DNA of 64,000 nucleotides. Origin: Coleophoma eucalyptorum (taxonomy: Eukaryota > Ascomycota > Leotiomycetes > Helotiales > Dermateaceae). The translations under genes were made by a program, and so were the position numbers. Numbering within the stretch: the stretch's first letter is position 1; each line of letters begins with the position of its first letter. Positions 38,057-52,063 of this stretch are shown piece after piece. The stretch is from assembly GCA_026120035.1 (NCBI GenBank), contig JALRME010000019.1:604877-668876 (forward strand). Reading direction: 5' to 3'. The notes beneath the pieces are model-generated. The model saw only the letters and a list, made by a program, of their open reading frames with translations. It did no database searches and had not been told where the DNA came from.

Positions 38057-38529
38057 TTATGTTCGAAGTAACGCTCTGTTGGTGAATCTTCTCTGTCTGG
38101 TAATCTCCAGATGGGTATTAATTTGTTTAACTTGCAAATGCCGGATTCGACGGTCCAGATCCTGCAGCTTTCCGCCGTCGGTATTTGTACCAGCTTTGGC
38201 AACGCCAGTCTTGCCACGCCAAACGAGGAGGCATTTCTCTTGACTGCGTCCTGTAGATAGCTTATTAAATATTGCTTCAGTTGCGTTTAATAGAGCAACC
38301 TGTAATTGTGTAATTGTGTCGGTTCCTTGATTGACTTAAGTGTTAGAGCTGTCTTTTTCAGGGATGCATTCTGATCAGAATTACCCAGCTTCCGAATTGT
38401 TTGCTTCTTGGTATCCGTTGCGCCCTTCCGCATGTATTAAATTCTGAGCCCAGCCAATATAGAACCGTTCTTGTGGCTTGCCATTGAAAACCCTAGATAT
38501 TGGGTTTGTTTCTGAGAACTCCTTCTCGT
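38057..38529 (-). pseudogene. Frame-broken coding remnant upstream of the zinc-knuckle ORF
   Basis: Read on the minus strand, protein-like sequence runs from about 38529 (blocks NPISRVFNGKPQERFYIGWA and LKKTALTLKSIKEPTQL) to an exact 8-bp tandem duplication at 38302-38317. After it, sense continues in another frame (QVALLNATEAIFNKL, then KLQDLDRRIRHLQVKQINTH) until a stop at 38057-38059. Ignoring one copy of the duplication joins the two frames into one reading. A further shift seems needed near 38070-38090, where the alternative frame reads EDSPTERYFEHNQDKEN. No ATG is found at the 5' end; a stop lies just upstream, so a splice acceptor or another lesion is needed. No family is recognised. 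Confidence 0.45.
38302..38317. repeat. Exact 8-bp tandem duplication (GTAATTGT x2)
   Basis: Two adjacent perfect copies. It shifts the frame of the coding remnant on the minus strand by +2 (8 is not a multiple of three). Confidence 0.9.
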
Positions 38530-38559
38530 GTCTTTATGTGCAGGCCGTCAGAAAATGAG

Positions 38560-39746
38560 TTAAATTGACGACGCAAAAGCCTATAAATTACCATAATAAC
38601 ACCAAAGTCAAAACTTAGGAACTTTGACAAGGTTTATTCAGACAAGAATAGCTGAGCACAGCGTCATTCTCTTCTTTTGTGGTGTGGATGAATAGACCGA
38701 ATATCGACGGCAGCAATTTTTCAGGAATTTCCTCCTCGTCGCCTTCGCGATATTGTTCGCCAGCTGTGCGACTTTATTTTCAATAAAATAGGTGATTAGG
38801 ATCCGCTATGTTTCAGGAATTGGCACAACTAGATTGCTGACGAAACTGGTTGGAGCTGAAAATGTCGCCGCCAAAGACATCCTTGCAGTGGTTGTCGTGA
38901 AGACTATGATAAACCGGCATTGAAAAATGGCTTCTGAGGAGGTGTTGACATTCTGGGGAATGATTAACTTATCACAACGATTCCTATGAAGCTACAATAT
39001 AGACAAGTTTGAATCAAAATGCAGACTTTTATGCGCGTTTGTATAGCAAACAAGAAAGCGTCGAAGTCGCCTCGGCTAGTCGAGCTAGACGAGGAGTATT
39101 TCAGCTCTCTTTGGACTCAAGTGTAGAAACCGATTGCTGTTCCATACAGGTCAATTAAATAATCACTTTCCCATAATATATCAAACTGGTTCAAGGTTGA
39201 TCGTGACACAGATTGTCAAAACTGGGTTTGTGAACATTAACAGATGCAAAAAGAGGCAAAAAGAGGCAAATCAAGGCGATTTTGACAGAATACGTAAGCC
39301 TCTTACCCCCTCAATCCAATTCCTGAAGAGGGTAGACCTGGACTCTAAATCCTACCGTCAAATTTGCTACCAATCAATACTCACTTATTAACTTCCCCAA
39401 GCTTACAAGCCCTAGAGATTCTGCGAGCTCGCTTCGCCACCGTCGACATGATCAGAATCGAAATCAGGATAAGTTAAGCGAGATGAAATTTGCTTTCCAA
39501 GAACCTACTACCCAACCGAGCTAACAAAGGACTTCGCGTAAGCAGTGAGAGTATTTATTAAGCTTCAAGATGTAATAGAGCCCAATACACTGGCGGGAGG
39601 AGGTTTTGGTAGCCGACAAAGGTCAAAACATGTTCTCTTTTTATGTAGACTTTCGGCATTGCCAGAGAAGCAAGGATCAATCAATCAATATACAAGTTAA
39701 GAGTTATAGACTAAGGTGATAGTCCGCTAGTACACGCGCCATTAGT
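38560..39746. other. Intergenic, no supported gene
   Basis: AT-rich sequence with only short random ORFs (for example 39134-39391, +). It holds the fumarase 3' flank on its right side. Confidence 0.4.
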
Positions 39747-41544
39747 TTATTTTCCCTTGTATTCCTCTGGGCCAATCATCAACTCTGGCTTGACCAAGGC
39801 GTCAAAGTCACTTTCGCTGAGAGCCTGGAGCTCCATGGCGCTCTCCTTGAGGGTCAATCCTTTCTTGTGGGCATTCTTGGCAACCTTGCTAGCCATGTCG
39901 TATCCAATTTTTGGATTCAAGCAAGTGACCAGCATAAGACTAGTGAATTATTAGCAAGGGCTTTCTGCCGAAAAGATAGAGAATACGTACGATTCCTTCA
40001 TGATGTTGCTAATCTTCTCCTCGTTTGCCTTCAAGCCAACGACTAGGTTCTTCTCAAAGCTGCGCATCCCATCGCTGAGAATTCTGATACTGTGAAGCAA
40101 GTTGCGGATGACCAATGGCTTGAAAACGTTCAACTCGAATTGACCGTTCATGCCTCCAACAGTGGTGGCAGTGTGGTTACCAATGACTTGGGCACAGACC
40201 ATGGTCAAAGCTTCACACTGGGTTGGGTTGACCTTTCCTGGCATGATTGAGCTACCTGGCTCGTTTTCTGGGAGAGCAAGTTCTCCAAGACCACATCGTG
40301 GTCCAGAACCCAGGTATCTAATATCTTGTGCAATCTTGAAGAGAGAACTTGCAAGGGTGTTAAGGGATCCCGAAGCTTGCACAATGGCGTCGTGTGCAGC
40401 TAAAGCCTCGAACTTGTTAGGAGCAGTCTTGAACTCAGTTCCAGTCATCTTGGTGACCTCCTCAGCAATCTTCTCGGCAAATCCTTTGAAGGTGTTGATG
40501 CCAGTTCCTACAGCAGTTCCACCCTGTGCCAAGAGTCGGAGATCTGGCAAGGATGACTCGACACGCAGAATTCCAAAGTCAAGTTGGGCAACATAGCCGG
40601 AGAATTCTTGGGCGAGAGTGAGAGGGGTGGCGTCTTGAAGATGGGTTCGGCCGATCTTGATGATCTTCTTCTCTTCGAACTCGTCCACCTTCTTTTGCAA
40701 TGCATCGCGTAATGATTTAATTGATGGAATAAGCTCTTGCTCGATCTCAAGGACGGCGGCAATGTGCATAACAGTTGGGAAGGTATCGTTGGAGGAAGCG
40801 CTCATGTTTACGTGGTCGTTCGGGTGAACAGGCTTCTTGCTGCCCATCTTTCCACCAAGGATTTCGATTGCACGATTTGAGATAACCTCATTTGCGTTCA
40901 TGTTTGATTGTGTTCCAGAACCAGTTTGCCAGACAACGAGAGGAAAGTGATCGATAAGCTTCAAGGAAGCTACTTCGGAGGCGGCTTGCTGAATGGCCTT
41001 TCCGACAGTCGGGTCTGTTGCACATGGTAAGCTCATGTCATTCTTTGAAATTCCAGGTTCTTTATACCAAGTCCAAACTGCATATTGACCGTAGCTGCAG
41101 CGCCTTTTAAGATGCCGAAGGCTTTGACAATTGGAGGTGGCATGCGATCTTGGGGTTGGTTGATTCGGAAGTTTTCTAGAGACCTGCGACTTTTAACAAA
41201 TTGCTAGCAAACACCAAGAACAAAGATACTGACCGCTCAGTCTGAGCTCCCCAGTACTTGTCCCCAGGCACCTGGACTTCTCCGAAAGCATCCGTCTCAG
41301 CTCTCATCTCAGCCATTCTGTGTACTGTGGTGGAGAATTGTCTGCCGAATGAGGACTTAGGGCTGAGTGTTCGGGAAAGAGATGGTATAGAAGAAGTTCT
41401 GTAGGAAGCTGGAGAAGCCGAGGAGTTTATGGGTCTGCTCGTGGTAGAAGATGCGCGCGAACAGTATGTGCGAGCTGCAGTCCTGGCAGCTGACGCCGAC
41501 GTAGGCATTCCGGGGAGGGTCGCTCTTGCCGACCGTAGCATCAT
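39747..41544 (-). CDS. FUM1: Fumarate hydratase, class II, mitochondrial/cytosolic
   Basis: Reversible hydration of fumarate to L-malate in the TCA cycle. The model is complement(join(39747..39939,39991..41014,41068..41183,41234..41544)), 547 aa; the introns are 51, 53 and 50 bp and in phase. The N-terminal 90 residues are Ser/Arg/Ala-rich with no acids, a typical mitochondrial presequence. The enzyme begins around [20 protein letters not shown] and continues [11 protein letters not shown] and [14 protein letters not shown]. Active-site blocks [24 protein letters not shown] and the family signature [11 protein letters not shown] are present. A second in-frame ATG at 41316 sits between presequence and enzyme and could start the cytosolic form, as dual localisation is known for fungal fumarases. 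The GIN4-like gene lies upstream in the same orientation. Confidence 0.95.
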
Positions 41545-42203
41545 TTTGGCTGATAAGAGTCGGTGGGGTTTACGACTAGTCCAATATTCGAGGCGGGAGA
41601 CCAATTGAGGGTCTGATGGAAGATGTGGTATGCTATGGCAATGAGAACATACAAATACACATCAGTAGAAGACAGAATGGAAGAAGGTCCACTTGTATAC
41701 CATGCCAAAAGACCGAGCTCTTCAAAAGTTGCTAGGCGGAACGGCAGAAGTTTCACGCGGCATCGAGCCCGACTTGTCCCGAGTCACGTGTAAAGAACAG
41801 TTTAAATTAGGGATAGCCGAACTATACCATTTTAGTATTAACAACAATGTGGGACAGTGCGCTCTTGAACGAGCCCATCCTTTGAATTCCTTCAAACACC
41901 AACAATAACTATTATCAACCTCCTCATTAAAGCTCTTCCACCAACTATTCGGCATCCATCAAATACATGTGCAAATACAAACCAGACCATGCAGGCTTCG
42001 CTATGCATATACAAACAAATATAACTAGTGGCACAATGCTGGGCATGCTAGCTCGTATCCAGCTGTGTCCAAGAAGAAACAAGATATAGATCGCTGATGC
42101 TTTTACACCAGTCAAGAGTACTGCAAATGCACCACACCAATGAACTCCCTCCATGCAAATGGCTTTAGCGCTCGCCTAAGATACGAGAAGACAGCTAGCT
42201 GCC
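41545..42203. other. Intergenic, fumarase promoter and kinase 3' flank
   Basis: About 660 bp. Short ORFs at 41693-41908 (+) and 41945-42154 (-) have no support. Confidence 0.4.
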
Positions 42204-45200
42204 TTAAGAGCTCATGTTCAATGTCTTTACCATCATTCTCTTCTTTGTTTCGTCTGTAACAAGTAGTCCTCTAGTTTGTAGGACTGTTTCGAGTGTCTCA
42301 ACAACCTTCTGGAAGCTGCTTGCGGCCCCTCTCTCCTGTGTAAATTGTGCAATACTCAGATGAGATCGCTTTCTATGTTCAATGACGGTCATGATCTCAC
42401 ACGCAAAGGAGACCTCTTTCATGTCAAAATCTATTCACGTGTTAGCTTAGTGGACCTGTAAATGCGACTGGCAACTAACAGTTCTTGGGACCGACTTTTC
42501 CAAAGATAATGTTTCGTTCTTTATCAACTTGGACATCCCGAATTCCGTATGATTTCCACGCCTTCAATATCAGCGCCACCTCTTGTCGGGCTCTACGCAT
42601 AGAGACGGAGAAACACAAGAATCTAGCAGCTGGCTTAACATTGAAAAGCTTAGCAAGCCAGGTTTGTTGAGGCTCAATTCTTCTTGCCTGGGCATCTTCT
42701 TGGCTTTTGGGATGTCCATATGAACTTGATCGTTGTCCTTCAACTACCGAGCCTTGGAAACTTGCATCATCGTCGTAATAATCTGGACCTTGAACAGAAT
42801 TTAGTGCGATTCGGGGGCAATATATCAAGTTTGGCCACTCACCACCAACAGTCATTTCAGTCTTCGAATTGCGCTTCTTGAACAAGCGACCAAGAAATCC
42901 TTTCTTCTTAGAAGGAACAGGAGTATCTTCAACATATTTTGCCTCAGATGGATTGTTGCTTGACGACAGCGACACTTGTCTCGAAGCTCCAGTGTTAGAA
43001 GTTCGCTTCTCATTGTCTTCGCTCGACTTGGAGTTTCGCTTAAACCACGTCGATCTCTTCTTGACGACCGTACCAGAACTGCCTTCATTAGTAAAATGAT
43101 CATCAAAATAGCGATCTTCTTCAATCCGTGATAAGTCTGGGCTGGCATGATTAATGGAAGCTGCCCTATACTGTTCTCGCAAATCTTGGCTTGAAAGGTG
43201 CTGTCTACTATGATCACTGTCTTGGGAAGGTAAGCCACCAGACATAACTGGTGCAGTGCTGGCGTATGAACTCTTCTTGCGGATGGTCAGAGGTGCAGGC
43301 ACCTTCACGGGACTCGGTGAAGAAGGCGTGACAACTCGAATCGTGTCCCTCAAGTATGGATCTTGGCCAGGAAAATGCTCACGGCGTTTCTGCTGCTCAA
43401 TCTTTAGAGAGTTGCCGGTCTCAGGGGCAGATACAACACGGTTGGACTTTGCTTCACTACGGCGTTGCTGCTCAATGAATCTATCTAAGTCATTATGTCC
43501 GCGAGGGCTACGTTGAGCTGTTTCTGCGTTGTCAATGGATGGCAGAGGTCCAGGGGGGTAGTACTCCTGGGAATCAGTTGGTGCAGATGCTATACGGCGT
43601 TCATAAGTGGATCCAGGAGACTCTGGCTGGATAAGGTGATCAATGTGAGAGACCATGCGGTCTAAATAGCCTGGAGAACCATCGTCTCCAGATCTCTGTC
43701 TCTGTTCCGCATTCCTCCGGGCTTGCATAAGCTCTCTATTGATCGAGTCCGATCGTGCTGGGCGTGGTGGTAGTGGTCTGGACTGTAACGAGACACGATC
43801 GAAATTGTTGCGCTTGCTTTGAGTAGATGTATTAGAAGAGTCTAGCAATGAAGGCTGTCTCAAGGGTGCATTCAGCTCAAAGGACGACAGTGGTGTCTCT
43901 GTAAAAGGCGATGTAGTGTGGTTTGATTCGACTCCACTAGTCATGGATATGCGGTTGAAAGCTTCGTCACAATCCTTGGCCAAACTGCTACTGAGCTGCC
44001 TGACATCTTCATTCCAGGTATGATTACGGCCAATCTTGCCACCTGGCAATGTTGGTTGGTAGGTTTGCGGTTGCATCTTCCGAGATCTGAGATAGCGAGA
44101 GGATGCTACAGGAGTGGGAACTGGGTGTGAAATACTATCACCTCCAGCTCTATGCGCAGCTTTGATCTCCTTATCCAATCGTTTGCCCGAGGGCGCAGAA
44201 AGTACATCCTCTGAAGCCTTGCGTTTTTTGAGATGTGAGAAGCTGACGCCACGCTTGTGAGCTAGTGGAGCTCGAACTCCACTGTTACGACTTCTTGTAG
44301 AGCTTGCCAAAGAACTGCGAGTCCCGAGGCCTCGAGGAGGTAATAAACGTGGCTGTCCAAAACGATCACCGATACCAGAATGGGATGCCGAGCTACGGGA
44401 CGATTGCCTAGGCTTGATGACAGGTTCCTCAATACGGTGTATGGTGACTTTCGCACGTTCTGATGCTCTGAGGGCATCGAGGTGTTGAGGCCGGGAAGCT
44501 TTAAAGGGGTCATAACTTTGAACAGTTTCCCCACCGACTGTTTCAGCAACATTGCTGATAACAGTGAATCGTGACACTTGTCGACCTTGACCATTCATAT
44601 TTGGCTGAGAAAAGTCGCAAGTCGAGTATGTCTTTTTCATAATTGGTCGTACGTGATGGTAATCGCTATTAGAATAGCCAATGTCTGGAATGTAGTTTTC
44701 CAACTGACTTTCCCGGTATTTGAGGAATAAAGCGTAGAACATCTTCTGGTCATTGGGCCTGCGAGAGTCAGTGATCTTCTAGGATTAAGCATTCCGCAAA
44801 GCGGACGCGCCAAAATTCTGGGTCATTTAAAAAGAACTCACTCTTCACTCATGAGTTTGTAAATTATTTGCTTCTCATCCAGTGTGTGCCACAGGGATCG
44901 TAGATGACGTAGAAGTTCCGAGTCGATGTCATTATTTCGAAGAATGGGACGCACGCAATCTCGTACATCCAAAGACTGGGGGATGTATCCTCCTCCAAAA
45001 TCGTCCAAATAGTCGTATTTCCTTAAGAGTGGATGTCGCCAGATCTGTTTCAGAGTAATTCTGTCATTCGGGTTGACTTGCAATATGCACCAAATAAGAT
45101 TTGCAGCTTCCGAACTGAATTCTGGAGCCATCTCATAGATACCCAATCTGATTTTCTGCAACAGAGGGGTGATCCACTCTTTACTACTGTTATCGACATC

Positions 45201-46299
45201 GAAAGGAAGCCTGCCAGCAAGGGTGGCGTAAAGGATAACGCCCATGCTCCAGATGTCGGCCTTGCCGCCATAATAGTGTGCACCCTTGATCAGCTCAGGC
45301 GCAGCGTAATGTGGACTACCGCAGGATGTCTTGAGTCTGTGATCTGGACTTTGATGCAATGCAGCCATTCCAAAGTCGGCTATCTTGATTTCACCGTGTC
45401 GGTTCAGTAGAATATTCTCTGGTTTCAAGTCTCGATGGCAGATATTGAAGGAATGGCAATATCCAACTGCACTCAATATTTGTCGGAAGTACTTGATCGC
45501 TTCTTCTTCGTCCAAGCGACCACACCGGGTTATATGCTCGAACAGTTCTCCATTGTCCACATACTCGAGTACCAGATAGCTGGGATTGTTAGTATAATCC
45601 ACGTCGACAGTCTTTGGACAGGACTTACATCTCTGTGCGATTTTCCCATATATCATATAGCTTCATGATATGCGGATGCTGAATGAGCTTCATGATCGCA
45701 ACTTCTCGTTCGATCCCAATAGGCATCCTGTGTGCACCATCTACAGCATCTCCCAATTTTGCATCGGCCTTATCGAGATCTGCAAGACTCCCTGCTTGGG
45801 AAATCTTTGCACTCTTCTTCTGCACGATCTTGATAGCTGCTTCTTGGCCCGAGATTGCATGTCGTGCCAGTCGCACCCGTGCGGTTGCTCCTTGTCCCAA
45901 TGTCTTTCCCAGCTTCCAGGGCCCAATATATGACTTTATCCTCGATCGATCAGAGGCATTGGTGGAGACAGTCGATATTTGAGAGTTGCGGTTGGAATTG
46001 GTTTGGCCGGGTTCTCTTGATATTGCAGAAATGCGTGACTTGGCAACGAATGACCCTGGTGAGCCGGGGCGATAGTCTTCTCGTTGGGTAGAGTTATTAT
46101 CTGCAGGGGATAAAGGTGACTCTGGTGCTGATGGGACGTGGTAATTTTGGAGCAGGCCATCTTGTCTCAAGCTCTCATGGTGTGGTATTGAAGATGATTT
46201 GGGAGGAAGAGGTGCTGGTTGGCTGTTGTTAATTCGTCGTGTCGCTTCTCCTAATGGTGGCCGGCGCGTTGGAGGCCTGGATGAGGACTGTTCGTCCAT
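42204..46299 (-). CDS. NIM1-related Ser/Thr kinase, Gin4/Kcc4/Hsl1 (Cdr2) family
   Basis: The model is complement(join(42204..42430,42480..42788,42843..44758,44842..45579,45629..46299)), 1286 aa, all junctions in phase. The 54-bp intron 42789-42842 is a multiple of three with no stop, so it could be missed; it has gtgagt...ttcaag ends and its removal joins MTVG/GPDYYDDD. The kinase domain covers about 125-405: glycine loop GQGATARV (135-142), K157, HRDLKPEN (D274), DFG (D292) and CGSPHYAAPE. The block EEPNDQKMFYALFLKYRES just after the kinase is a hallmark of septin-associated Gin4-type kinases. A long Ser/Arg-rich disordered middle is followed by a C-terminal KA1-like membrane-binding region (about 1150-1286, with FLCFSVSMRRAR). 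It should act at septin rings, coupling septation and shape to Wee1 and mitotic entry. Confidence 0.92.
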
Positions 46300-46505
46300 G
46301 AGGAACGGCTGGGTTCAATATTTATGTGTGAGGACCATTGCCAGCAGGTAGAGCGAAGAGTCACGCGTCGTGCGGCAGCGACTGCTCATCCAATGTGTAA
46401 ATGTCTTCGGCACTCAAGGGAAATAAATAGCAGCTAGGTGTTGTGATATCGAAGTGATAGTGGGTTGAAGACGCGCGCAAACGGTCGTTGGAAGGAGGTG
46501 CTAAG

Positions 46506-46865
46506 ATGTCGAGGAGTGTGGTCTGGAAAGATGATGTTCTTACGAGCGAATACCCAACGTCCTATCAGGGAAAGCTGCTAAACCGAGGTCGCTGGCACAA
46601 AGTCAAAGCCAATTTCGTGCCTCATGAAGGAAAGAGCAACTCTTTGGAGGAAATTGAAGGAACGAGGAAACTGTATGTCCTAATGCTATGCAGGCGCGGA
46701 GGGAGCAAGCAAATTAGGCTTTATTTGGGAGGAATGCTTTTATGTTTGTTGATTCTGGTCGCTAAGTTCAGGAATGCTACAAGAAATCCTAAACGAGTTG
46801 ACAAGTACAGTATGTTACGACGAAGCATGCAGACTCTCAGCAATTTCAGAAGCAATCGCCGATAG
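46506..46865 (+). CDS. Small hypothetical membrane protein (doubtful)
   Basis: A 119-aa ORF from ATG 46506 (MSRSVVWKDDVLT). It has one hydrophobic segment, LGGMLLCLLILVAKF, and a strongly basic C-terminus. It lies 206 bp from, and divergent to, the kinase start. No family is recognised. It could be a genuine short gene sharing a bidirectional promoter, or chance coding. Confidence 0.3.
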   Translation: MSRSVVWKDDVLTSEYPTSYQGKLLNRGRWHKVKANFVPHEGKSNSLEEIEGTRKLYVLMLCRRGGSKQIRLYLGGMLLCLLILVAKFRNATRNPKRVDKYSMLRRSMQTLSNFRSNRR

Positions 46866-47654
46866 CTACATATTCAACATCACTGGACTGCCTTGAATTC
46901 TTGATATGCAGTAAGTGATTTACTTCTGCCAGCAAGCGGCAAGAAGCAAGAAGCAAGAAGACAGATAGATAGTACTCAAGCAAAGGGGTATGCAATGCAA
47001 ACAAATAACTGAAAGAGCAAGATATTCCAGCTTCGCTAGAGTGTTGAGGAAGGCTACTTGCCTATCACGAGCAATCGTCATTGAGCAAGCAGCGCCGGCA
47101 CACATATCTCGTGATTGAAGAATCTTCGGAGACAAATTCCAGAGCCGGTGCCTGCAAGGAGACCATGCCACATGGTTTGGCCATAGTAAAATTACAATAG
47201 AAAGCTACAGCAAGTATTGGAATATCGTTTATATCCTGCTTCCTTGTCGGATGGGGTCTGGAAAGCGTTGGATTGTAGAAAATGAGCCACATGACAAAGA
47301 CAAGAAATGGCCAGACGTCCATCCGCACGCGGACCTGGGTAGATCAAGAGCCAATGTCGAACCATACAGATTGTGTATAATTTCCAGAGCAATGATGGAA
47401 ATGCCTCTGCAAGTGCCTTAACTCACGCACATACTAGAGGGAAGTAAGGAGAAGGAGTGGAGCGGAAGGAGGCGAGACGAACCGAAGTTGCCCCTGATAT
47501 CAGCTCACGTGGGTGCTCCATAATTAAATGAATTATTGGCCAATCAAACACGTCGACACGTTCGTCGCGTCTCCCCTCTACTTTCACAACCCCGATCTTC
47601 ACAGTTCGTCCAGGCAACCAAACGAAGCAACGACAACGTTCAACTTCTCATGAC
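46866..47654. other. Intergenic, SMC5 promoter side
   Basis: Minus-strand ORFs here (46920-47392) overlap each other and show no domain. A GAAGCAA-type short repeat lies near 46932-46960. Confidence 0.4.
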
Positions 47655-51257
<3,603 letters not shown>

Positions 51258-52063
51258 GAAATATGGGAACATATGGAGTGGGAAAAGAAGGGTTTGAGGG
51301 ATCTTGAAGCGTTGTTGGCGTTATTGGTGCATTTATAGCGAGGATATCCAGTGCAAATGAAGGAAACGACTTGAAGTGACGAGACGAGATGGTGGTTGCC
51401 ATATGTGTATAGATAGATGGGAGGGGTGGACTTGATCGATGGCTAGTCCATTTTCATACCCTTACCTTACTTAAACCCGCAGACCGAAAGAGAAAGAAAG
51501 AAATACCCCGATACTAAACTTGTCTATCTGTCTGTCCGTCCGTCCATCAGAGCTAAATCTAGCTCAGGGTTTGGTCGGATATTCCTTTGACTAGTGTTGG
51601 ACAAGAGAACAATCGCCATGACTACGTTCAAAGTCCTTGAAAAAGTATAGGTCCTACAGTTGTGGGTGAGGGCCTGGTGGATGGTGATACATGCAACAGA
51701 TATGGAAACTGGGGCAGTAAAGAAGCATTTTGAGCATGGCATGGTAAATAACATCACATCACGATTCTTTCTGTTAGGACTTTCTCAATTTTTTTGTTCT
51801 CTTTTCACCGTGTCATTAACTAGAAAACTGCCTAACTTGCCTCTGGATTCAGTGAACAAAAACCCTATCTTTTTCATAATCATTACCAATGACCCACCAA
51901 ACTCCTGCCCTGCCCCCGCCCCTCAAGGGAAGCCGTATTGCCCCCCTCCCCAGTCCAATCCAGTCCTGTCCAGATATCTACCAACGCCGTCGCAATGCCC
52001 ATTTCTGTATCTAACCTAATTGCGCCCTTTGACCTCCTTTTTCATCCTCATACGACTGCTCCA
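51258..52063. other. Convergent 3' intergenic region (SMC5 / reductase)
   Basis: About 800 bp between two converging stop codons, with both 3' UTRs expected. Short GAAA/GTCC simple repeats lie near 51486-51545. No gene is seen. Confidence 0.45.
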
